A stretch of DNA of 7,775 bases from Phycisphaerales bacterium (GCA_028288945.1 JAQGHH010000611.1:1-7775); one strand, 5' to 3'; counted from the first letter of the stretch, positions 1 through 5,767 are shown. Notes: generated from the letters alone by a model not told the origin. Numbers and translations: made by a program.

Positions 1-22
1 TGACATGGGCGTCTCGCCCATG
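1..22 (+). repeat. REP-like palindrome, copy 1
   Basis: CATGGGCG (4-11) and CGCCCATG (15-22) form a perfect 8-bp stem around a TCT loop. The core GGGCGTCTCGCCC returns on the opposite strand at about 83-108 with one core difference (T to C in the loop) and similar flanks. The two copies therefore form an inverted pair about 60 bp apart. The window begins here, so the element may extend further left. No U-run follows, so it is not a standard terminator. Confidence 0.6.
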
Positions 23-82
23 CGCAATGCGTTCGGACATCCGAGAAATTCGGCCACAATTGGTTTGTCGCTTTTACGTCTT

Positions 83-108
83 GGGCACGGGCGGGACGCC
101 CGGCGTCA
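83..108 (-). repeat. REP-like palindrome, copy 2 (inverted)
   Basis: On the minus strand this reads GTGAC, then GGGCGTCCCGCCC, matching copy 1 at 1-22. The hairpin is CGGGCG (88-93) with CGCCCG (97-102) and a 3-nt loop. It starts inside the stop codon (106-108) of the minus-strand gene, so it is the first structure after that gene's translation end. It could slow or end transcription, but the minus strand beyond it is not U-rich. The 23-82 stretch between the copies shows nothing else recognisable. Confidence 0.55.
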
Positions 109-582
109 CGGATGAGGTTCGCTCCCCATCGCGGCCCTGCGCCGGGCCAGATCTTCGCGGAGAAAGCCCTTGAACGTCGGCAGGCCATTCTCGTCCCAGG
201 CGGATTCGATCCGCTGCGCGACCCCTTGATTCTCGCGCATGAGCTGCGCGAAGGCGGCGGCCTCCGGGGAGCCGGCGGCGGGCTGGATGTGACGGTCGTG
301 CGTGTCCGCGCGAAACAGCGCGCCGTTGCCGTCAGGGGCACGCTCGACCACCAACTTCATGTGCGGGTAAAAACGGTTCCCCAATCGCAGGCTGAACTTC
401 GTCGGTGAATCCGCCGGCGCGGCCTCGAAGGATTTGTCGCCGTAGATCGACTCGGGCGGCACGCCGCGCAGCGCCTCCAGCCTCGACCGCACGCCGACGG
501 GCGCCGGGCCCGGGTACGCGAGCGACAGGTACAGCTCGATCGCGCGCCAAAGCTCAGCATGCTCGGGAGGCCGCCAATTCAT
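106..582 (-). CDS. conserved-looking hypothetical protein, 158 aa
   Basis: I do not recognise this family. The ATG at 580-582 is preceded on the minus strand by GGAG (588-591) with 5-nt spacing, a good ribosome binding site, and the frame runs unbroken to TGA at 106-108. The product looks soluble, with no signal peptide or membrane segment. It has an amphipathic N-terminal helix (about 8-22), a Pro/Gly turn (24-28), a helix to about 40, a probable beta region (about 61-95, including RLGNRFYPHMKLVVE and FRADTHDRH), then two C-terminal helices (about 105-150). It has no Cys but several His (8, 74, 95, 98, 157); no catalytic motif is clear. It is divergent from the receiver gene at 654, with 71 bp between start codons, so the two could share a control region. 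Frame, start site and composition support a real gene; its function is unknown. Confidence 0.8.
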   Translation of the reverse strand: MNWRPPEHAELWRAIELYLSLAYPGPAPVGVRSRLEALRGVPPESIYGDKSFEAAPADSPTKFSLRLGNRFYPHMKLVVERAPDGNGALFRADTHDRHIQPAAGSPEAAAFAQLMRENQGVAQRIESAWDENGLPTFKGFLREDLARRRAAMGSEPHP

Positions 583-616
583 CGAATCTCCATTTCCGCA
601 TTGTCTGCTTCCACCC

Positions 617-622
617 TACAAT
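617..622 (+). promoter_or_regulatory. possible -10 element upstream of receiver gene
   Basis: TACAAT lies 31 bp before the ATG at 654, in the AT-richest part of the 71-bp divergent spacer, and differs from TATAAT at one base. No good -35 hexamer sits 16-18 bp upstream (TTTCCG at 593-598 is poor). It is offered only as a candidate. Confidence 0.25.
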
Positions 623-653
623 AAATCTGGCGGTCGAAAAAGCGGAGTTGTGC

Positions 654-1079
654 ATGCCACATGGAAACGGCGAGGGTAAGGCGAAACGAGAAATCCTGGT
701 CGTCGAGGATGACCCGGATATCAACGGTCTTGTCGGCGCTTACGTGGAGATCGCCGGCTTCCGATACCGCGCCGCGCTGAATGGCGCCGACGCCCTCAGC
801 GAAATCAGCCGCCACGTCCCCTCGCTGATCGTCCTGGACCTCATGCTCCCCGACGTCAGCGGCTGGGATGTCTGCCGCCACGTCCGGGACGACTGCGACA
901 CCCATGACGTCCCGGTCATCATCCTCAGCGCCCTCGACAACGAAGAATCCCGCTGCCAGGGCGCGCGTTGCGGCGTAAGCGATTACCTGACGAAACCGTT
1001 CGACCCCGACCGGCTGCTGGACGCGCTGACGAAGCATGCGAATGGGAGGAGCGGGGGGCATGGGAGCGAGGATAGATGA
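654..1079 (+). CDS. single-domain response regulator (CheY-like receiver), 141 aa
   Basis: This is a receiver domain and little else (about residues 12-128), with a short Gly/Ser/Arg tail and no output domain. The phosphorylation site is complete: acidic E18/D19/D20 in ILVVEDDPD, phospho-acceptor D62 in LIVLDLMLPDVSG, S92 in VIILSAL at the usual Thr/Ser switch position, and K114 in YLTKPF. As a lone receiver it should be phosphorylated by a histidine kinase and act by binding a partner, or serve as a phosphate carrier. The frame is open back to 405, but the upstream part is Arg-rich, low-complexity and antisense to the 158-aa gene. ATG 654 has GGAG at 644-647 with 6-nt spacing and starts just before the first beta strand. 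The gene converges on the membrane kinase, whose stop is 40 bp away; its final three codons and stop fall in a shared inverted repeat. Confidence 0.93.
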   Translation: MPHGNGEGKAKREILVVEDDPDINGLVGAYVEIAGFRYRAALNGADALSEISRHVPSLIVLDLMLPDVSGWDVCRHVRDDCDTHDVPVIILSALDNEESRCQGARCGVSDYLTKPFDPDRLLDALTKHANGRSGGHGSEDR

Positions 1080-1141
1080 TGGAGGATAGCACGGCGATCA
1101 TGCTTTCCGCGCCATCTTCTATCCTCTATCTTCTATCCTCG
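1067..1141. repeat. 23-bp inverted repeat between convergent genes
   Basis: The left arm (1067-1089) and the reverse complement of the right arm (1119-1141) match at 21 of 23 positions, with a 29-nt loop. Each arm has the internal unit GAGGATAG twice, so it is itself a short direct repeat. The left arm encodes the last residues (EDR) and stop of the plus-strand receiver. The right arm encodes the last six residues (RIEDRG) and stop of the minus-strand kinase. The stem would form in RNA from either strand, so it could act as a two-way end signal for the convergent genes. There is no clear U-tract. Confidence 0.75.
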
Positions 1142-3611
1142 TTCCAGCCATCTCCCCCCTCGGCAGCCTCACCGCAAACGTCGATCCCTTTCCCAACTCG
1201 CTCTGCACCTCGATCGATCCGCCGTGATCTTTGATGATGCCGTAACTAATGCTCAGGCCCAAGCCCGTGCCTTCGCCCGGGGGCTTGGTCGTGAAGAAGG
1301 GGTCGAAGATTCGGTCCCGCACCGCAGGGTCGATGCCGGTGCCCACGTCCGACACTTCGATCAGCACGTCGCCATTCTCCGAACGCGTGCGCACGGCCAC
1401 CACGCCCTCCTTCTTCGACGCATCAATCGCGTTCGTCAGCAGGTTCATTACAACCTGGTTCACCTTCGCCGGGTAACACGCCACCCGCGGCAGGGGGGCC
1501 AGATCGGTTTCGATCCGCACCTGCTTCCTCTTCGCGTACCCGAGAATAATGTTGACCGTGGACTGAATGCCCTGATTCAAATCCACCTCGTGAAAGTCGG
1601 CTTCGTCGAGACGCGCGAAGTCCCGAAGGTCCTTGACGATCTGCTGGATGCGCTTGAGGCCCTCGCGCGAGCGGGTCAGCATTTCCTGAAGGTTGGTCGT
1701 CGTGTACGCGAGGTCGATCCGTCCGGCGAAGTCGCGCAGTTCTGACAGAAGTGCGGGGTCATGATGCTCGAGCATCGGATCGGCCCGCCGGTAAAGCTCG
1801 AGCACGCCCATGACGCCGCGGAAATCGCGCTGTAATACTGCGACGTTATTGGCCACGAACGACAGCGGGTTGTTGATCTCATGCGCCACGCCCGCCACCA
1901 TCTGTCCCAGGCCCGCGAGCTTCTCCGTCTGCACGATCTGACTCTGCGCGCCTTTCAGCGCCTCCATCGCCGCCCGCTCCGACCGCACGGATTCGTCGAG
2001 CTTTCGGTTGGCCTGCCGGAGCTGCTCCTCGAATTCCCGCCGGCGGGTGATGTCGCGCGCCACCGCGTAGATCCGCTGCTCCTTGACCACCGGAACCGCC
2101 GTCCACGACAGCCAACGGTATGAGCCGTTCTTCGCGCGGTAGCGGTTCTCGAAATAAAGCGTCACCGCCCCCAGCCGCAGCTTCTGCCCCTCTGCCAACG
2201 TCGCGGCCAGGTCGTCGGGGTGAACGAAATCGTTCCCCGGCCGACTTTGCAGCTCTTCGAGTGGGTAGCCCAGCGTCGTCTCCCACGCCGGGTTCAGACG
2301 TTTGAAATACCCGTCGAACCCGGCGATGCAGACGAGATCGAGGGTAAGGTTAAAGAAGCGGTCGCGCTCCTCCTCGGCGAGGCGGCGCTCCGTGACGTCG
2401 TGGGTGATCCCCACGATGCCGATAATTTCACCCTTGGAATTGCGATACGGGACCTTGGTCGTCGAGACCCACTGCACGTTGCCGCTGGCGTCAACGGTTC
2501 GGTCTTCGCGGTCGATGGTGGGCTGGCCCGTTTCAATGACCCGCCTATCGTCGGCATCGCGCTGGGCAGATGCGGGGGCTGATGAATCGCCGCCGCTCTT
2601 GCCGTCGATCGATGCCGTGCCCGACCCGTCGCGGTTTCGCAGCAGGAATCGGCCAAGCCGATCTTTCACGAAGACTGTGTCGGGGAGGTTGTCGATGAGC
2701 GTGCGGAGCAGGTAATGCTCATCCGCGGCCGCCCGCTGCGCCTGTCGGCGGGCGACGTCGAGCCGCAGCAGCGAACGGGCGATCCACCAGATCAGCCCGA
2801 TGAAGACAATCGTCGTGGCAACGCTGTAGAGCGAGATTCCCAGGTCCCCGGGAAAGAGCCCCGCGTGCTCTCCCAGGATGCGGAGCCACCCCAACAGCAG
2901 CGGCAGAATGCAGGCCACGGGAATAAGTCGCCGGGCGACCACGCCCCCCGCAGTCTCACTGAGAAACGTGGCGATCGGCTCTTCATCGGGCCGGGCCGCC
3001 AGTACCCCCAGGCTCAAGAGCATGAACGCCCCGGCCGAGCTGAGGGCCATCGGGATATACATACCGACCCGGTAGAACGCGATCTCGCGGTAGAGGTAGC
3101 CCGTGATGGCCAGGAACGCGATTGCGGCCGCGCTAAGCGCCGTTACCAGCGCCAGCCTGATTCCGCCACGCACACGCACGTCCAGGAGCAAAAGCGCGCA
3201 TCCGATGAGCACGAAGCAGAGCGCGGTGTTCGGCGCCATCATGTTGCCCGTGATCTTGGCAGGGAACAGCAGCCGATCGACCGGAACTGAAGGCCCGCCA
3301 AATAAAACAAGCTTGAGCACCCCGACGATGACAACGGCCGCTGCACAACCCGCCGCCACGGACCGCGCCGCGCGGCCGCCGGACGGCCGGACGCGCAGAA
3401 CGAGTGCCACCGACGCCAGCAGCATGCAGACCGCCGTTACCGGGTTCATCGAAGTATAAGGCCGCGTCCCCGCCCCGACCGCCGGAGCGACCCGGGTCGT
3501 CCACGCCGCCAGCGCGATCAGCGAACCGATCACCACAATTGCCGGCGCAAGATACGCAAAGCCAGTAATCGCGGGAGTCAGATGCGGGCTGGGTCGGGCG
3601 GTGATGGGCAT
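1119..3611 (-). CDS. membrane PAS-PAS sensor histidine kinase, 830 aa
   Basis: The N-terminal third is hydrophobic, with about eight predicted membrane helices near residues 17-37, 57-74, 83-105, 126-144, 152-173, 183-206, 227-246 and 257-281. This integral sensor module includes the motif MAPNTALCF; I cannot assign it to a named family. Two PAS domains follow (about 302-410, ending GITHDVTERR, and 418-527, ending AVARDITRRR), then a coiled coil. The dimerisation/phosphoacceptor helix holds H577 in VAGVAHEINNPLSF, an NtrB-like H-box. The ATPase domain has N727 in VVMNLLTNAIDAS, D755/G757/G759 in SDVGTGI, the F-box IFDPFFTTKP and the G2 box GTGLGLSIS, so the kinase looks active. No receiver is attached; the phosphate should pass to a separate protein, and the lone receivers on either side are natural candidates. 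ATG 3611 comes before the first helix but has no Shine-Dalgarno; a C-run and a heptad-repeat arm lie directly upstream. The first PAS domain is divergent around residues 326-352. Confidence 0.93.
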   Translation of the reverse strand: MPITARPSPHLTPAITGFAYLAPAIVVIGSLIALAAWTTRVAPAVGAGTRPYTSMNPVTAVCMLLASVALVLRVRPSGGRAARSVAAGCAAAVVIVGVLKLVLFGGPSVPVDRLLFPAKITGNMMAPNTALCFVLIGCALLLLDVRVRGGIRLALVTALSAAAIAFLAITGYLYREIAFYRVGMYIPMALSSAGAFMLLSLGVLAARPDEEPIATFLSETAGGVVARRLIPVACILPLLLGWLRILGEHAGLFPGDLGISLYSVATTIVFIGLIWWIARSLLRLDVARRQAQRAAADEHYLLRTLIDNLPDTVFVKDRLGRFLLRNRDGSGTASIDGKSGGDSSAPASAQRDADDRRVIETGQPTIDREDRTVDASGNVQWVSTTKVPYRNSKGEIIGIVGITHDVTERRLAEEERDRFFNLTLDLVCIAGFDGYFKRLNPAWETTLGYPLEELQSRPGNDFVHPDDLAATLAEGQKLRLGAVTLYFENRYRAKNGSYRWLSWTAVPVVKEQRIYAVARDITRRREFEEQLRQANRKLDESVRSERAAMEALKGAQSQIVQTEKLAGLGQMVAGVAHEINNPLSFVANNVAVLQRDFRGVMGVLELYRRADPMLEHHDPALLSELRDFAGRIDLAYTTTNLQEMLTRSREGLKRIQQIVKDLRDFARLDEADFHEVDLNQGIQSTVNIILGYAKRKQVRIETDLAPLPRVACYPAKVNQVVMNLLTNAIDASKKEGVVAVRTRSENGDVLIEVSDVGTGIDPAVRDRIFDPFFTTKPPGEGTGLGLSISYGIIKDHGGSIEVQSELGKGSTFAVRLPRGEMAGTRIEDRG

Positions 3612-3620
3612 TGTTGGGGG

Positions 3621-3783
3621 GTCAGTTGTCCGTCGTCAGTGGTCCGTTGTCATGCTGCCGTGGCGGCACTCCGTCCTCCATACGCGGCGGAGAGGGCAGG
3701 ACGGCCGAAACCGTGCGTCGAGTTGCGCTATTCGTAGGGTCCACAAAAGCAACTGACCACTGACAACGGACAACGGACAATTC
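3621..3783. repeat. inverted heptad-repeat element between two kinase genes
   Basis: The left arm (3626-3649) and the reverse complement of the right arm (3750-3773) match at 22 of 24 positions. Both arms consist of degenerate 7-nt units: the right side reads as TGACCAC, TGACAAC, GGACAAC, GGACAA (3754-3780). The array begins a few bases past the stop of the receiver-kinase gene and ends about 10 bp before the start of the membrane kinase, filling the 175-bp gap. Heptad arrays of this kind are known in cyanobacterial genomes as short tandemly repeated repetitive sequences. Here the arms are inverted around about 100 bp, so minus-strand RNA could fold into a long hairpin just upstream of the kinase start. 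Confidence 0.7.
3671..3704. repeat. degenerate palindromic repeat nested in the heptad element
   Basis: CCGTCCT (3671-3677) pairs with AGGACGG (3698-3704). The segment 3688-3700 (CGGAGAGGGCAGG) is identical over 13 bases to 5625-5637 in the repeat downstream of the second receiver gene. Both are preceded by CTCC and TAC in the same order, with extra bases here. It is therefore probably a decayed or diverged relative of the repeat at 5611. Confidence 0.4.
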
Positions 3784-3786
3784 AAA

Positions 3787-5004
3787 TCATCTTTCCGGCA
3801 GTGTTATCGTAAACGTGCTTCCTTCTCCCGTTTTGCTCTGGCATGAGATCGTGCCGCCGTGCATTTCCACGAAGGCTCGGGCAATCGACAGTCCCAATCC
3901 CAGCCCCCGCCGGCCGTGTTCGTAATGTCCGGACGAATGGTGCGAAACGTCGAACCCGGTGAAGAACGGCTCGAACAGCCGCGCCCGGCAGGCGGGCTCG
4001 ATCCCGGAGCCGGTGTCGGTGATGCGGATTTCCATGCCGGCGGGAACGCGCGCTGCTGCGAGCGTCACGCGCCCGCCATCGGGCGTGAACTTCACCGCAT
4101 TGAGCAGCAGGTTGCCCAGAACGTCGCGGATCTTCGCCGCCTCGATGTTTAACGTTCCCAGGTCTGCCGGAGTTTCCATCGCGAGCGTCTGGTGACGGAG
4201 GTTGATGAACGGCCGCACGTCGTCGGCGGCTTCGTTCAGCAGGGCGGCCATATCGGTGGGCCGGCTTTCCAGGGTGCGGTCAAACGTCCCGGCGCCGAGC
4301 ATCTTTACCAGTTGATCGACCAACCTCTGCAAGCGGCGGCCCGCCGCGTCGATCCGTGCGAGCGTGGGGGAAAGCGGATCGGCCTCCGCCGACTGTTGGC
4401 GCACGAGCTGCACCAACCCCAGGAGAATCGTCAGCGGCGTCCGCAGCTCATGGCTGGCCACCTGAATGAACGCGTGCTTGAGATCGTTGGCGTGCTTGAG
4501 CTGCGCGTTGGCCTGCTCCAGCTCGTTGTTCTTGTCCTGGAGGGTCTTGAGCAACTCCTTGCGCTCGACCGCGAGGTCGTACCGCTCGACGGCCTGCCGG
4601 ATTGTGGCCTCCAGCTCGTCCGGGTCCCACGGCTTGGTGATGTAACGGAAGACACTGCCTTCGTTGATGGCGTCGATCACCGCCCGAATGTCGGCGTAGC
4701 CGGTGAAGAGCAGGCGGACGGCGTCGGGGTGCTGGCTGCGGAGCTGGCCGAGGAATTCGACGCCGGTCATTTCCGGCATGCGCTGGTCCGTCATGACGAC
4801 GTGGACATCCTCCCGCCGCATGATCTCCATCGCGTCGCGGGCGCGGGTCGTGCCCAGCACGCGGTAATCGAGCCGCAGGAGGTCCTGCACGCTCTTGACG
4901 ACGTCGGGCTCGTCGTCCACGACCAGAATGGTGTGTCGCGTTTGCATTTTTTGTTGCAACCTCCGCGGGTCTCGTGCGTCTATATTAGTGTCGTCGCCGT
5001 TCAA
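3787..5004 (-). CDS. receiver-histidine kinase (N-terminal REC, soluble), 405 aa
   Basis: A receiver comes first (about residues 24-140), with D30/D31 in ILVVDDEPD, phospho-acceptor D73 in VVMTDQRMPEMTGVEF, T101 in LLFTGYAD and K124 in YITKPWDPDEL, the last resembling RpfG/HoxA-type receivers. A coiled coil (about 140-175) leads to the phosphoacceptor helix with H185 in VASHELRTPLTILLG. The ATPase domain has N302 in LLLNAVKFTPDG, D330/G332/G334 in ITDTGSGIEP, the F-box LFEPFF, a long His-rich lid and the G2 box GLGLGLSIA. There is no membrane segment, so it should be cytoplasmic. The phospho-state of its own receiver probably controls its kinase, making it a middle step that can be driven by another kinase. 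The TTG at 5002-5004 has GGAGG with 6-nt spacing; an ATG at residue 20 (4945-4947) also has GGAGG but 12 nt away. It lies upstream of the membrane kinase on the same strand and is divergent from the second lone receiver. Confidence 0.93.
   Translation of the reverse strand: MNGDDTNIDARDPRRLQQKMQTRHTILVVDDEPDVVKSVQDLLRLDYRVLGTTRARDAMEIMRREDVHVVMTDQRMPEMTGVEFLGQLRSQHPDAVRLLFTGYADIRAVIDAINEGSVFRYITKPWDPDELEATIRQAVERYDLAVERKELLKTLQDKNNELEQANAQLKHANDLKHAFIQVASHELRTPLTILLGLVQLVRQQSAEADPLSPTLARIDAAGRRLQRLVDQLVKMLGAGTFDRTLESRPTDMAALLNEAADDVRPFINLRHQTLAMETPADLGTLNIEAAKIRDVLGNLLLNAVKFTPDGGRVTLAAARVPAGMEIRITDTGSGIEPACRARLFEPFFTGFDVSHHSSGHYEHGRRGLGLGLSIARAFVEMHGGTISCQSKTGEGSTFTITLPER
4960..4964 (-). promoter_or_regulatory. 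alternative ribosome binding site for an internal ATG start
   Basis: GGAGG on the minus strand lies 12 nt before the ATG at 4945-4947. Initiation there would give a protein starting MQTRHTILVVDDE, 19 residues shorter, with the usual short lead into the first receiver strand. The spacing is longer than ideal, so it is the second choice. Confidence 0.4.
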
Positions 5005-5204
5005 TTCACGCCTCCGGCTTCCTCATTTCCTTAGCGGCCGGGGGTCTGCGGCGCCGCACCAAAGTCGGCGCAACAGAGTCATTCTATAGCGAAACGTTGC
5101 CGGGGCAGACGCCCAAATGTTTTACCGCGCGCCGGCGCGGGCGGCATGTCGTTTTTTGTGGGAAGAGTGTTCATTCATTCGTGCCCAGCACGCCGGAGCA
5201 GTCC
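5005..5204. other. divergent intergenic region with two 12-bp palindromes
   Basis: This 200-bp spacer separates the receiver-kinase gene (minus) from the second receiver gene (plus) and must hold the promoters of both. It contains two perfect 12-bp palindromes: TGCGGCGCCGCA (5047-5058) and CGCGCCGGCGCG (5128-5139). Either could be an operator, but such GC palindromes also occur by chance. TATAGC/TATAGA-like sequences around 5083-5090 are -10-like on both strands, without a convincing -35 partner. Open frame upstream of ATG 5205, back to a TTG at 5097, is judged non-coding. Confidence 0.35.
5011..5015 (-). promoter_or_regulatory. Shine-Dalgarno supporting the TTG start
   Basis: GGAGG on the minus strand sits 6 nt before the TTG at 5002-5004, near-ideal spacing. 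This favours the TTG start, which gives a 405-aa product, despite the rarer start codon. Confidence 0.5.
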
Positions 5205-5603
5205 ATGAAGACGCGAATTCTCCTGGTCGATGACGAGCCGGACTTCACCGGCATGCTGAAAATGAGCCTGGAAACCGCCGGCTATTATGAAGTCCGCGAA
5301 GAAAACGACGCGACGAGCGCCGTGGCATCCGCGCGCGAATTTGGCCCCGACCTGATCGTGCTGGACCTGATGATGCCGACGCTCGACGGCAGCGAAGTGG
5401 CCGCCCAGGTACGCCGCGACGTTTTCGTGAGGGATACGCCGCTGGTTTTCCTGACAGCGCTGGTCTCCGAATCAGACGCCCCCTGCGGCGCCTACAACAG
5501 CGGCGGCAACACCTTCCTCCCGAAATCCATGCCGCTGCCAAAACTGCTGGAGTGCATCGAAGAAACCCTGCGCAACAACAAGACTCCGGCGCTGTCGTTT
5601 TAG
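5205..5603 (+). CDS. single-domain response regulator with non-canonical Lys-Ser site, 132 aa
   Basis: This is a stand-alone receiver that fills the whole protein. Acidic D9/D10 lie in ILLVDDEPD, phospho-acceptor D54 in LIVLDLMMPTLDGSE, T84 in LVFLTAL, and the conserved Lys is K107 in TFLPKSMPLPKLLE. The residue after this Lys is usually Pro; here it is Ser. The segment before it (about 88-103, with one Cys and several Gly and Asn) is also unusual. There is no output domain, so it should act by protein contact or as a relay. ATG 5205 is supported by GGAG (5195-5198) with 6-nt spacing and by its position directly before the first beta strand. It is divergent from the receiver-kinase gene, a plausible phosphodonor, and is followed 8 bp after its stop by a palindromic repeat. 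Confidence 0.92.
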   Translation: MKTRILLVDDEPDFTGMLKMSLETAGYYEVREENDATSAVASAREFGPDLIVLDLMMPTLDGSEVAAQVRRDVFVRDTPLVFLTALVSESDAPCGAYNSGGNTFLPKSMPLPKLLECIEETLRNNKTPALSF

Positions 5604-5610
5604 CATTGAT

Positions 5611-5648
5611 CCCTCTCCCTCCTACGGAGAGGGCAGGGTGAGGGTGAA
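5611..5648 (+). repeat. palindromic REP-like repeat, copy 1
   Basis: CCCTCTCC (5611-5618) pairs with GGAGAGGG (5626-5633) around a 7-nt loop, followed by a GGGTGAGGGTGAA tail. It begins 8 bp after the stop of the second receiver gene. The hairpin has no U-tract, so a role in termination or transcript protection is only possible. The same hairpin plus tail occurs inverted at 5725-5767. Confidence 0.65.
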
Positions 5649-5724
5649 TCGTCGGGAATTACCGATGGGGTGTTTCGCAGAATGGGGTGGCACGTTTTGC
5701 AATAAACACATGCACTCACCTCTC

Positions 5725-5767
5725 ACGCTTCGCTCTCACCCCGACCCTCTCCCTAAAAGGGAGAGGG
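5725..5767 (-). repeat. palindromic REP-like repeat, copy 2 (inverted)
   Basis: CCCTCTCCCT (5745-5754) and AGGGAGAGGG (5758-5767) form a perfect 10-bp stem with an AAA loop. On the minus strand it is followed by GGGGTGAGAGCGAAGCGT, matching the tail of copy 1 at most positions. The two copies face each other across about 75 bp with no recognisable gene between them. The stem ends 20 bp before the cyclase start codon, in its probable 5' leader. Confidence 0.65.

Noticed and set aside
405..653. N-terminal extension of the first receiver gene, giving 224 aa
   Set aside because: The added 83 residues are Arg/Ala/Pro-rich shadow sequence antisense to the 158-aa gene, and ATG 654 has a proper ribosome binding site directly before the receiver fold.
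2715..3290. Plus-strand open frame opposite the membrane kinase (191 aa)
   Set aside because: Gln/Arg/Asp-rich antisense of membrane helices; no ribosome binding site or fold signal.
4980..5004. Promoter on the minus strand (TTGAAC ... TAATAT) that would make the internal ATG the only start
   Set aside because: The spacer between the hexamers is 11 bp, too short for a sigma-70 promoter.
4192..5034. Long plus-strand open frame opposite the receiver-kinase (280 aa)
   Set aside because: It is a shadow of a kinase gene with all catalytic motifs intact on the minus strand, and its sequence matches no domain.
5097..5204. N-terminal extension of the second receiver gene from a TTG
   Set aside because: No ribosome binding site and no receiver-like sequence; ATG 5205 has GGAG at 6 nt and starts the fold.
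5611..5633. Rho-independent terminator after the second receiver gene
   Set aside because: There is a hairpin but no U-tract, and the sequence is one copy of a repeat pair, so it is listed as a repeat.
5688..5700. Sigma-54-like -24/-12 promoter (TGGCACG ... GC) before the cyclase
   Set aside because: The GG and GC blocks are separated by 8 bases instead of the required 10, and the element is 88 bp from the start codon.
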